Origin: Tetmemena sp. SeJ-2015
Lineage: Eukaryota; Ciliophora; Spirotrichea; Sporadotrichida; Oxytrichidae
Reading direction: 5' to 3'
Assembly (NCBI GenBank): GCA_027382625.1
Contig: JAJKFJ010021794.1
Span: forward strand, 1-64,000
DNA: 64,000 nt
This document shows, piece after piece, positions 8,555-17,467 of this stretch; the first letter of the stretch is position 1; each line of letters starts with the position of its first letter. The notes beneath the pieces are model-generated. The model did no database searches, had not been told where the DNA came from, and worked only from the letters and a program-made list of their open reading frames with translations. The translations under genes were made by a program, and so were the position numbers.

Positions 8555-11341
8555 CAAAGATTAACTATTTTATGGCAGATAAATTCTGATAAAACGATTT
8601 GCATTGACATTCAGTTCATCTTCCTGTCGGTGATCATCGGAAATATTCTGTAAATAATATTCGAGACTAGTATGCTCTACTCTTTGGAAGTCACTTTCAA
8701 ACCCACTAATTTTGACAGACTTCAGGATCCAGATCGATATCAGGACGAGCAAAATCAAGAAAACCCTGACCAAAAGAAGGAACTGGATCTAACTCATTTA
8801 TTTTAATGGATTGTGGGAAGGTGATGATGAAATGCTGGGGAGAGATGGTGTTCATCACCTGCTACTTGGTGGTTATCTGCTCGTTTGTTATAGGTTTGGT
8901 GTTTGCACTCAACTATGGAAGGCCACTTTCAATTATGGTAGATTTCTTTATCGCTTGGGCTATCGATCAAGCAAAGAACATAAATTAAATGTATCTCTAT
9001 GCTTTAACATTCCAGTTCAGTTTTTCATTTATTGGGCTGTGATCAGGCGCTTTGGGTTTTATGATAACGTAAACTTCTAAGAATGGGATGACGAGCAGAT
9101 GGCAGAGAAGGGTCCAACCATATCCTTGCTCTTTCTAATGAGAAGAACGGTAGCAAACACTTTAGAGAAAAGACAAGTTTCTCGTTTTATTTTGGGTATG
9201 GTTATCCTACTGTGTGTGGTGATTTTCTCAGAGTTATCTCTGACAACCTAAATTGAGGACTCCCCTTCCCTTACCAATTTTTACTATGTGCTAAACTACA
9301 TACTGCTGGCGTTCTTCGTGATGGAAATAGTTATAAAGCTGTTTGCTTATGGACACTTATTCCTAATGGAATACATCAATTTGTTCGATTCCACTATCGT
9401 CATAATCTCATTCATCATGCAGGTACTCAACCTGAAAGCCAAGGTGCTAGGAATTCTAAGAGTGCTCAGGCTCATCAAGGTCATCATCGAGATGAAAAAG
9501 GTTGCAGACGCAAAGAAAGAGCAACAAGAAATGATAAAAGAGCAAAAGAGACAAGGTTCCTAAATGGCTAGCTATGTAGAGAGAGTGCTCGATTTCTATG
9601 AGAGACTCACCTAAAACTTAAATTCTTATTATAAACAATGACATACCAAAACATCTAAAGGAAGATATCCAATGGGCTATAGATGTCATCAGTGGAAATA
9701 GACTCTACGTGGGAGGATTTGAGGGCTTCAAACTTTCAGAAGACAGACCAGAAGTCAAAGCATGGACTGACTTGATTGCACTCAGAAATCTTCCGATTAT
9801 TCCAATAAATAAGGGAAATATTTGAGTATCAATCAAAATAGGTTCTTGAAATAACAAGTTGGATTACGATAGACTAAAGCAATTCGAAATCCTGGACCAA
9901 CCTAACAAAAACGAAGATAAAGGAAAGATTGTGATGAGAAAGTCTGGTGATGCAAATTAACCCTCTGCACACAAGAAGAAAGGAGATAATTCCAATCTAG
10001 AAAATTATTCTTCTTTTATCATCATGCTTAGAATTTAGACGACAGTAAATTGGGACTATTAGCAGGTAAAGGTAGTTAAGTAGAAGCATCTGCTGGAACT
10101 CCTAATACTAAACAAGGTCTTCCTGCATCTTTCTAGAAACTCAAGACTAACACTATGCCAAATGACTACAGCGCACAAGAGACAGACGAAGACCATGAGT
10201 TCTTAGTCCTGACTGATTTAATCGATATGGAACGCACTTATCTTGATAGTGCTGTGGAGAAGTTTGATGAAACTAGCTTTGATGCCTTTACCTACTCTCA
10301 GATCTTGGGAAATCACTCTCTACAGTATCTGACTTTTAAGATAATGCAGATGTATAACCTTATACACCCTTTCAACATCTCTCTTGAGAGACTTGCAAGT
10401 TTCTCTTTGGAGATATAGAATGGATACTTCTAGGACAATCCCTATCACAACATGGTTCATATTGTAGATTGCTTGCAAGCCATGCATTACTTGTTCAGTG
10501 TGGGAAATATAAAGCGTTACTTGAAAAAGCATGATTTGCTCGCATCATTTGTTGCCAATCTCATTCACGACTACGAACATCCGTAAGATCTTTCACATAT
10601 TTACAGTTTATAGTGGTTACTCGAACTAGTTTGTGATAAGGACTAAGCACCCTCTGGCAATCAGATATAGCGATGTATCAGTTTTAGAAAACCACCACCT
10701 AGCTGCAGCGTTTGCCATCTTGCTGAATGAGGATAACAACATCTTTGAGAACCTTCCTATAGACACTTATCTAGAAGTTAGAAAGATCATATTACTGAGA
10801 TTAATGTTAATAGTTTAATCTTAAATTTATGGATATAATGAATAATAAGGAGTGTGCTGAACACAGACTTGAGCAAGCACTTTGGACTAATGACTGAGCT
10901 GAAGACTAAGTTGGGGAATAATTTCCCAACAGATTCTCTGGATGACAGAGTGCTGATAATGTCAGTGTCACTGAGGATTTGTGATAAATTTAAAGTGACA
11001 AGAGGAACTACTATCTTCTTCAAGTGGATGGACGCCCTTTTTGAAGAGTTCTATAAATAAGGAGACATGGAAAAGGCTTTAGATTTGCCTATCAGTAAGT
11101 TCATGGACAGAGAGAACACTAACAAAGAGAAGGCCTTCTCCAACTATCTCAATTGAAATTTAGAGTATTATTGTTAAGCATAAACTCTTATTTGACTATG
11201 AATGTTGTGTGCAGACCTTTGTTAACAACCTTCTTAATCCTTGTAAATGATGACGAAGTTTATGGGGCAATGATAAGAGAAGGAATAGACAAAAATAAAA
11301 AGAATTTGGAATAGAGGATTGATGGAGACTCTGGAAAGTGA
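8555..11341 (+). CDS. Voltage-sensor-like domain fused to cyclic nucleotide phosphodiesterase
   Basis: After pointer joins this reads as one membrane enzyme. In order: a helix (ICIDIQFIFLSVIIGNIL), a helix (VFITCYLVVICSFVIGLVFA), a helix ending IYWAVIRRFGFYD, and an S1-S4 module with S1 FILGMVILLCVVIFSE, S2 VLNYILLAFFVMEIVIKLF, S3 INLFDSTIVIISFIM and S4 LGILRVLRLIKVI, whose Arg-Arg-Lys recur every third residue. A charged helix (KKEQQEMIKEQKRQ) and no pore helix follow. The C-terminus is a class I phosphodiesterase hydrolysing cAMP and/or cGMP: YHNMVH, LIHDYEHPG, SVLENHHLAAAF, NTDLSKHF, ending at TGA 11339-11341. The invariant Gln that holds the nucleotide ring is not evident near VVCRPLL, close to an IES junction. 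Single-base frame breaks near 8810 and 9030 are unexplained. Voltage-sensing phosphatases are a precedent for S1-S4 plus enzyme; voltage control of cyclic nucleotide breakdown is my inference. Confidence 0.88.
9618..9636 (+). other. IES, pointer AAAC
   Basis: AAAC at 9614-9617 and 9633-9636 bound 15 AT-rich bases. Removal avoids a TGA and joins Glu-Arg-Leu-Thr-Gln to Asn-Asn-Asp-Ile-Pro-Lys. Confidence 0.85.
9821..9853 (+). other. IES, pointer GAAATA
   Basis: GAAATA at 9815-9820 and 9848-9853. Removal skips a TGA and joins Asn-Lys-Gly-Asn to Asn-Lys-Leu-Asp-Tyr. Confidence 0.87.
10007..10035 (+). other. IES, pointer AATT
   Basis: AATT at 10003-10006 and 10032-10035. Removal joins Asn-Ser-Asn-Leu-Glu-Asn to Leu-Asp-Asp-Ser-Lys in frame. 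Confidence 0.8.
10583..10613 (+). other. Spliceosomal intron in phosphodiesterase
   Basis: This 31-base GTAAGA...TATAG sequence cuts the metal-binding motif between HDYEHP and GYSNQF. It has intron ends and no direct repeat that would restore the frame, so I call it an intron and not an IES. Confidence 0.82.
10800..10852 (+). other. IES, pointer GAG
   Basis: GAG at 10797-10799 and 10850-10852 bound 50 AT-rich bases. Removal joins Arg-Lys-Ile-Ile-Leu-Leu to Ser-Val-Leu-Asn-Thr-Asp-Leu-Ser-Lys-His-Phe, a conserved phosphodiesterase stretch. Confidence 0.87.
11154..11203 (+). other. IES, pointer AAT (or ATT)
   Basis: AAT at 11151-11153 and 11201-11203 joins Phe-Ser-Asn-Tyr-Leu-Asn to Val-Val-Cys-Arg-Pro-Leu-Leu. 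An ATT pair (11152-11154, 11190-11192) also keeps the frame and adds three residues. AAT aligns better with other phosphodiesterases. Confidence 0.7.
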
Positions 11342-11501
11342 TATTTTATAATATTTTTATTTTTCAAATTACTTTTATTTTCTTTCTAGCAATTATAATA
11401 ATGTTATCTTCATTGCTAGTAGTCATAATATCAAAATTTGATATTTAGATTATGAATGAAAATCTGGGAAAGTTTGGATAATTTCTATTTTAAAATTCAA
11501 A

Positions 11502-12725
11502 TGGAACAGCTTCAAATTCAAGAGCAAACTGCCATCTCTGATGAAAATTAACCTCAAGTACCAGTAGAGCAACTATTCTAAGAGAAAGAATAAGTTGAGC
11601 TACTTCAATAGAAACTGAATGATCTGCAAATAAATGATGAGAAGGAGAACGGCGTTTAAGTACCACAAAACTTGAAATAGTAAAACGAAAACAAAAATGT
11701 TCTGCTTGATTTCTCAAATACTTTCAAGTCGAATACAAGAGCTTTCAAATCTAAGAAAAAGCCAAACCTTAAAAATATAGCCCCTAAAACTGATCAAACA
11801 ACTAATGAAGTCTAAATATCCTAGGTTTAATTTTTTAAAAGAGACCAAGCAAGGTGAAGAAGTTTAAAATGGAGAACCAAACATCAATAAAGATCTAGAA
11901 GATGAAAACTTTTTGACACCTGAAACCACTCCATTAACTATTGAGATACCAAGAAACTTAACTCTAACTCAGCAATAAATGATGGAAAGAAAATTCATGG
12001 ATCAGAGAAGATGGTTCTGTATGGCAAGGCCATAACATCCAAAATCTTGCGGGATATCATCTCTTACATCGGTGTGGAACTTCTTATTTTCAACTCTGGG
12101 AGCAGGTAATCATCGCCCTATCAGCACTGAGGAGGCTCTGGAAGTATTGGGATTCAAGCCTCCTTATACCAATGTAGATTTTGGGTCGTTCACTGGGAAT
12201 GATACTTTGATCTAGTGGTTTGGCCTTTTGAATAAGTTTTTCAAAGTAAAGGGTTAAGCTCAGTTGGCTTGGAAAATGCATGGCAAGAGCACAACTCAGG
12301 GTATAGATTCAGACCAAGCAAAGCAAAACTTAGTCAAAGGTTTGAAAGATGAAAGCAAGGCTTATATTTATCACTGCTGGAACCACTATTTCTGTCCAAT
12401 TGGGTTTGAACTGACACCCACTAAACCATATGATGCTTACTCACCAATGGAAGAAATCTGTGAATTGGATACGTGGATTATTATAGGAGAAGTTTCAAAG
12501 TGCTATCCGGTATTCCACGTCAAAAAGTGGTAGGACATATCTACTGACATCAGCTGTGCATTCCCCAAATATTTAACCTGTGTATTCTATATATATTTCA
12601 ACATCAGGAAGACCGATCTAGGAATTCAAGAGAAGACCTCCAAAGCTTTCACAGAAGGATCAAAGCAAGGTGGTAATTTGCACTGTATCATAGAATTTTA
12701 AGCTTTAAAAGACTTAGCGGAGTGA
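11502..12725 (+). CDS. BIVM-like protein
   Basis: About 400 residues resembling the BIVM family (basic, immunoglobulin-like variable motif-containing), conserved from protists to animals but of unclear function. The N-terminal 150 residues are Gln, Lys and Glu rich. The conserved part begins at [20 protein letters not shown] and continues with [72 protein letters not shown] and [14 protein letters not shown], then TGA at 12723-12725. I recognise the family from memory of these blocks. The start is the first ATG of the open frame, at 11502. One single-base frame break lies near 11835 in a T run and may be an error. No IES was needed, unlike its neighbours. It lies 160 bases after the phosphodiesterase stop on the same strand. 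Confidence 0.85.
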
Positions 12726-12837
12726 AAATATAGTTAAAGAAGTATTAATCTTTATAAATTTTACGAAATTAACATTATGACCATTTTATCCTTGCATCTC
12801 TGCTATTCTCGTTAATCTAGCCATTAAATAACGTGTC

Positions 12838-13299
12838 TCACTTTTTCTTCAGTGGATAAATTAATAATTTTGTCTATATTTAATGATTAACCCATATTTT
12901 TTACAATATGACCTATTAAATTAATGTAAATATGAAAAATAAATTTAATAAAATATCATCTCTTATTATATTTGAGTGGGTTTGATTTTTATGGGCTGAC
13001 TCAGCTGCTTTTTTTCTGTAGAGTAGATAGCCTTGGCAACTTGCGTTGCACAAATGGCAAGCGAAGAGCAGGTAGTTTCTGGGCTGCACTTTGTAAGCGA
13101 AGCGCATAAACAAACAAGAGTAGAAGAACAAGACTGTAGTCATGCGAGTGATATCATTTCAGGAGGCTTGTTAGAATCAAGGATACCTGCAAGTACGAAT
13201 AAATAAATAATAAAATCCCCAGTTGGCGACTGGACCCCAGAAGTGAGAGGTCTTAGGACCTACGGGTGAGTTGAGGATTGCTAGGATCTTATCGCTCAT
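12838..13299 (-). CDS. MPC1: Mitochondrial pyruvate carrier subunit 1
   Basis: A small inner-membrane subunit of the heterodimeric carrier that brings pyruvate into mitochondria. From ATG at 13299-13297 it reads [20 protein letters not shown], then the family hallmark [44 protein letters not shown] and [13 protein letters not shown], with the usual helices. An IES of 16 bases (pointer ATT) lies between ANWG and LAGI. A single-base frame break sits near 13168, between EMIS and MTTV. The C-terminus is uncertain: the frame stays open in AT-rich DNA to TGA at 12838, longer than usual for the family, so the true end may lie near 12990 with an unseen junction. The partner MPC2 is not in the window. 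Confidence 0.9.
13201..13216 (-). other. IES, pointer ATT (MPC1)
   Basis: On + the repeat is AAT at 13198-13200 and 13214-13216. Removing 16 bases joins Asn-Trp-Gly-Phe to Val-Leu-Ala-Gly-Ile-Leu-Asp in frame. Confidence 0.78.
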
Positions 13300-13395
13300 C
13301 TTGGGAATCTATTATCTTATTATAATTTAGCTCATAAATTTAATTCAAAGCTCATTTCAGATTAAGGCAACATTCTAAAAATAAATGCTTTTAAA

Positions 13396-14329
13396 TCAAT
13401 AACTCAGAAATCCTAAAATCAAAAGAAGAATAGCAGTAACTTATATAATAGAGCTGGTGATTTATTTATTTTTAGTGAGGACAAAAGCATTAGAAGATCC
13501 AAGCTGAAGTGTTACATATACGTATGAAGGAGTGGCTACGACTAAGCTGTAAGCAACTCCGTACTAGACATAGTTATTTGCTCCTTCAGTGATATTAGTG
13601 TAGCCCCCTGCACTGTTTACTGCGAAATAGCGGACATCAGATGGATAGAGTGATGTATTTCTGTAGACTTAGAACGATCCATATGTGTTTGACATATCAT
13701 TTCCTCCTGTCATTTTGTCAGCGTAGCTCGGTTAATCGTAGTAATTGAAATTGGTAGTTGGATCTGCAAGAACAAAGTAATTCAAAATTACTTAAGTAAA
13801 TGGTGTATGTGCATATCCCAGCAGCACTTATCTTAAGAGTCTCAGTGGAGTACTACCCATTAATTATGAAGTAAGTTGTCGTGCTTCCACAAGCTGAGGA
13901 CACTGGACACTTTGAAAACTTTGCACCAGCTGATACTTGAAGGTTTGTGCAGTAGATGAATCCTCCATTCAATATAATTTAAGCATGATATCCAATTATA
14001 TTAAATGTTTTTTGAATTGCAGAAATCCCCAACTGTGCTCATGCAAACAATTATTTAAATCTAATTTATGTTATTTGGATGCTATTGCAGCAAACTCCAG
14101 ATGATTATATAAATATAATAAGTTTGGATGAGTAAATAGCCGAATTAGAGGCAGAACAGTACTCTTAGTTATTAATTAATAAGCAACCGATGCAGTTATT
14201 AGTATAAGTTGCGACTTAAGTGGACTGTTTAGTTTCTTGAACGAGTACTGAAAGAAAAAGCAGTACTAAAATAGCCTAAACCTGCTTGTTTATCTCTGCT
14301 CCTTTTTTGTTTAAGTTTATTTTTATCAT
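13396..14329 (-). CDS. Small Cys-containing surface protein, unknown family
   Basis: From ATG at 14329-14327 the protein starts with a charged stretch and a hydrophobic segment (VQAILVLLFLSVLV) typical of a signal peptide. A Cys-rich part follows (NNCIGCLL, SGVCCNS, GDFCNGGFIYCTN, KCPVSSACGSTTTYF), then a Thr/Tyr/Asn-rich domain. It ends in a hydrophobic tail (VTAILLLILGFLSY) right before TGA at 13398-13396. Signal peptide plus short hydrophobic C-terminus suggests a GPI-anchored or type I surface protein; that is inference. Two IESs and one intron interrupt it. The stop is about 100 bases upstream of the MPC1 start on the same strand. I do not recognise a named family. Confidence 0.78.
13764..13791 (-). 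other. Intron, 28 bases (surface protein)
   Basis: On the minus strand GTAATT...TTGCAG. Splicing joins Thr-Ile-Tyr-Leu-Asn to Pro-Thr-Thr-Asn-Phe in frame. Confidence 0.78.
13970..14018 (-). other. IES, pointer AAT (surface protein)
   Basis: On + the repeat is ATT at 13967-13969 and 14016-14018. Removal joins Gly-Asp-Phe-Cys-Asn to Gly-Gly-Phe-Ile-Tyr-Cys. Confidence 0.72.
14045..14092 (-). other. IES, pointer GCAT (surface protein)
   Basis: On + the repeat is ATGC at 14041-14044 and 14089-14092. Removal joins Val-Cys-Cys-Asn-Ser to Met-Ser-Thr-Val-Gly-Asp-Phe-Cys. Confidence 0.78.
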
Positions 14330-14433
14330 TTTACTTTTTAGTTTAGAATTTGATTATAAAAGTTAATTAATCTGAGTTTTTAGGATAATTAATTAAATGC
14401 ATTGGATGCTTATATTTATCTCTTCTTCCTCTT

Positions 14434-15237
14434 TCAGTTTTAAACTGGTTTAATCTAAATGAAAGGTTATTTATTGGAAAGATAATTACTCTGAAGTGAA
14501 GACTGATAATCGAAAAAACGAGGCACTTGAGGTCTTGCAATAAGTAGTAAAATACTGTGAGACCATCTGGGTCCTTGCTGCTCCTCACATCAGAAAATGA
14601 TCCAAATTTGGAAGTCTAAATATAAGTCAAAATATTTTGAACAAATTTAAGCACTGAAAAACAGATAGCGCTGCTATTATTCTACAAGACTTACAGTAAA
14701 TGAAATGTGCTCGTTTCCATGGAGAATTTCCAATTCTTGTCTTCCAACTTTGTCAGGTTGAGGCCAGTTCTTGTCATCCTCTCTATAATTCAATATATCT
14801 CAAAGCCTATTGCTTACTTCATGATGTCTGACTCTTGAATAATTCTTTTGAGTTCATCCAACAAGGTATCGTTCACATAGACTATAAAGAAGTTTATAAT
14901 TTGATTTGCCATTTATTGCGATAATGAGTGAGTTGCGTGATCTTACCCTCCTTCCTGATTAGAGTCTCAGATTTGTATTGAGAGTTATTAGCGTATCTCA
15001 TTCTTCCATTAGACCTGAATTCAAACTCTAAGAACTCATGCCCAAACTTTCCCTTGTGACCCACACTAATTTTAGTTAAGAATGCTGCAGGATAATTACT
15101 ATTGATCAAATTAATTTTAGTTAATTAAATAAAAGTATCCCTGCATTTATCTGAGAATAGTAACGTAGATAGAAGTCGTCTGGAGCATCCATATTTTCAT
15201 CTCCTTATTTGCTCTGTTCTTGCTCTTTTTTCTCCAT
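14434..15237 (-). CDS. MAGO: Mago nashi, exon junction complex core
   Basis: The Mago protein pairs with Y14 (RBM8A) in the exon junction complex that marks spliced mRNA. From ATG at 15237-15235: [12 protein letters not shown], then [128 protein letters not shown] and TGA at 14436-14434. It is full length and almost colinear with the animal protein. Four introns with GTAA...TAG ends (65, 35, 79 and 35 bases) and one IES of about 93 bases, between LRYY and VGHK, interrupt it. The last intron hides the true end LHFRIKPV; reading through it gives a false, longer C-terminus. Confidence 0.95.
14455..14489 (-). other. Intron 4 of Mago nashi
   Basis: GTAATT...TTTAG on the minus strand, 35 bases; joins LHFR to IKPV. 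Confidence 0.88.
14616..14694 (-). other. Intron 3 of Mago nashi
   Basis: GTAAGT...TTTAG on the minus strand, 79 bases; joins HISFT to TSKFGS. Confidence 0.88.
14783..14817 (-). other. Intron 2 of Mago nashi
   Basis: GTAAGC...TATAG on the minus strand, 35 bases; joins SDIMK to EDDKNW. Confidence 0.88.
14882..14946 (-). other. Intron 1 of Mago nashi
   Basis: GTAAGA...TATAG on the minus strand, 65 bases; joins LIRKE to VYVND. Confidence 0.88.
15065..15157 (-). other. IES in Mago nashi
   Basis: About 93 bases interrupt LRYY and VGHKGKF. There are no GT/AG ends that keep the frame. The pointer may be as short as one T or is hidden by sequence error, so the edges are approximate. Confidence 0.7.
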
Positions 15238-15611
15238 TATTCAAAATTTATAATGTTATTTATAATTAACTCATATTTTTAGCTCAAAATAATGTATTTA
15301 GCTATTCCTGAACCCTACAAGATAGTATCTGTTTGATCAAATAAATAGCCTAATATTTTAAAGTCTATTGAAGGAACCTCAAGCAGAAATTACAAATAAG
15401 TTGTAGCAATCCTGGAAATTCATAGAAGTCTATAGTAAGAGAATCTCACTGTCGATGTTGTATCCAACTTAAAAAGTAAATCTAAATAACACTTTAATTA
15501 TTTACAGCTCAGGATGAATTGTGATAGAAGGAGTTGTGTAGTTAAAATAACGATTTATTCTTTTTGGTTTGTAATTCACAAAAATTCTCTAAAATGTAAT
15601 ATTATTGAAAT
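15238..15611. other. Divergent spacer
   Basis: About 370 AT-rich bases between two divergently transcribed genes (Mago on -, secreted protein on +). No clear feature. It should hold both promoters. Confidence 0.5.
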
Positions 15612-16614
15612 ATGAAAGGAAGTTAAAGTTAATCAGTTGCCAATAATTTAAGCAGCCGCCGCTTCTGGAGCCAGACACTCCTACCTTGTCTTATTGGCTT
15701 GACACTTCTAACCACAGAGCTTTCACAATCAATCCTTGCTCGAAAGACCTACATAGTAAAAGCTCAGAATAGATAAGTCCACTCACCTAGAGTCAAAGCT
15801 TATGACTACACTCTTATCAACATTTAGAATAAAATATATTTCATTAAATTGAATGATTTAGTGGAATGATGATAGTCATTTCGTGGTGGACACTAACTCA
15901 AATCTGCTACTTGGGTGGGAGTTCCTCTAAACCTATGGGCTCTTCTAAGCTCAGATCTACAAATACTGGAAAATCAGACTGAATCTCTACACAACTCATT
16001 CTTGCATTTAAAGTAAATATAGGACTAATACTATGGTGAAGTAACTGCAGACTTGACATAGTTTTAAGCTAACCTCTACGCTGAGACTCTTCTGTTTTTT
16101 GATTCTTACAACCTCTGCGCTAATTTTATATATTAATGTTGGATAAGATAGAGATCCTGTTCACTGTTGAGACTTCAAATTAATTGCTACAAAGTACTAA
16201 TTGAAACTCTGCTCTAAAAGTAGCTTGAAGACTTTAGTACTCTGTGGGATGTGTGCACGGCTAGTAACGATGAGGCAGTTTAGTTGTACAAATACAATCC
16301 AGTCACAACTCAAAAAGATAAGAGAACAAATTTTTTATGGTTCAGGAGCTAATGGAGGTGCTTTGTGCACCGCCCTTCCCTTATCGAAATCTAGAGCTGG
16401 AAGAGTTTTCTTGAAGCTATTTGAGAACTACATGGACTCACTTGAGACCCAAGGCGCCTTCGATAAAACTACCAAGAAATCAAAGCAGGCTAATCTCATC
16501 GGACAACAATCAAATTCTTCAAATTACGAAAGTGAGTACGAGCAGAGAGCACTTGAAAAGGCCAATAAAAACAAATACTACATCAAGCAGGCTGAACTCC
16601 ATGATAGATCATGA
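15612..16614 (+). CDS. Secreted protein, paralog of the 18.4-19.4 kb gene
   Basis: From ATG at 15612 the product has a hydrophobic leader (LLPCLIGLTLLTTELS), then KTYIVKAQ, AYDYTLINI, a segment with LLLGWEFLQTYGLFQ, then YYGEVTADLTQFQANLYAET and VCTASNDEAVQLYKYNP. It ends with a basic Lys/Gln-rich tail and TGA at 16612-16614. The minus-strand gene at 18.4-19.4 kb shows the same blocks in the same order (KTYKLVQ, AGWEFVSKY, VTAELSSFKSYVFGELL, CTKSNDETITLY), so the two are paralogs in opposite orientation. At least two IESs interrupt it, one near 15830-15890 with unclear pointer and one of 11 bases at 16020-16030. A single-base break lies in the T run near 16335. I do not recognise the family. 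Confidence 0.72.
16020..16030 (+). other. Very short IES, pointer AATA
   Basis: AATA at 16016-16019 and 16027-16030 enclose only seven bases. Removal joins Gln-Ser-Lys to Tyr-Tyr-Gly-Glu-Val-Thr, in the frame shared with the paralog. Confidence 0.62.
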
Positions 16615-16857
16615 GTAATAAAATTAACTATTTATTTTATGTATGAGCATCTTCAATATTGAAAGCTTCATTTGTGTAAAATGATGATTAAGATATAAAA
16701 CACGAGGCATCGTGCTCTTAGATAAAGATTTGAAAACAATTCAATTTTAGATAGCAATGGTATCATATATTTTCTGTCTCAATTCAAATAACTGTTAGCG
16801 TTTAAATCGCATTATTTTCTCTTTTCACCTAAAAGCTGGGAATAGGAATATTTTTTA
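16615..16857 (+). other. AT-rich stretch with a possible coding fragment
   Basis: A frame from ATG near 16681 stays open for about 60 codons to a TGA near 16863. It includes NNSILDSNGIIYFLSQFK. It could be a coding segment or chance, since TGA is the only stop. Confidence 0.3.
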
Positions 16858-17467
16858 TGTCACTGAGCAGTCCATTTCCTACCCAATTTAACTTAAAAAT
16901 ACAAAATGAAATCGATGATGAACTTTGGAACAATCAAGAAAATAAATTCGAAATTGTGATTTAAGATGTGATTTTTGAGTGGGAGCTACTGGCACAGGCA
17001 AGTTAAATGTGAATGACTGGACAAACTGGGTGGGAATCACTGCTATGAATTAATCTCTACGAATGGAGCCCCGTCCCTTCAGCTTAAGTTGACTAATATT
17101 GGGTTGAATCTATTATCCATTGCAGCTCAGTGACTGCTGGCCAGGAAAGAAATTCGCCACTGGTTCGATCGAAATATTAAAATAACTTTTACTCCTTATT
17201 ATATTGATCGAAGATAGAATCTTAGATAAGATCGTAATGAATGTGCTTAAATCCATGGAAAAGTAGAAAAACGCAGAGTTCCACAAGAAATATACTCACA
17301 ACGAAACTGAAAATAAACTAGAACAGAATAGCAAACACTGAACTAATCCATCAACAAGTGAAAATAGTTCACCTATCAAATCTTTTAGAAACTAAATTGG
17401 TCGCACATTAACAAAAATAAAAGAGTAGATTTAGAAAATTTGATATGAAACCTACCTAAAGAAAGAA
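16858..17467 (+). CDS. Unidentified gene segments left of element A
   Basis: From ATG at 16858 an acidic, Gln/Asn-containing stretch reads through IDDELWNNQENKFEIVIQDV and then breaks. A second frame gives NVNDWTNWVGITAMNQSL. A third gives ARKEIRHWFDRNIKITFTPY and, one base shifted, LDKIVMNVLKSMEKQKNAEF. The pieces look like one gene cut by IESs, but I could not find convincing pointers and I recognise no domain. The reading frame appears to continue across element A at 17468-18276 into a basic stretch with KKRVNFRDRAR, which would make element A an IES as well; that is weak. Confidence 0.4.

Noticed and set aside
16858..17060. GATGTGK-like string read as a P-loop
   Set aside because: It appears in a frame that is open only briefly and lacks the surrounding Walker A context and any Walker B.
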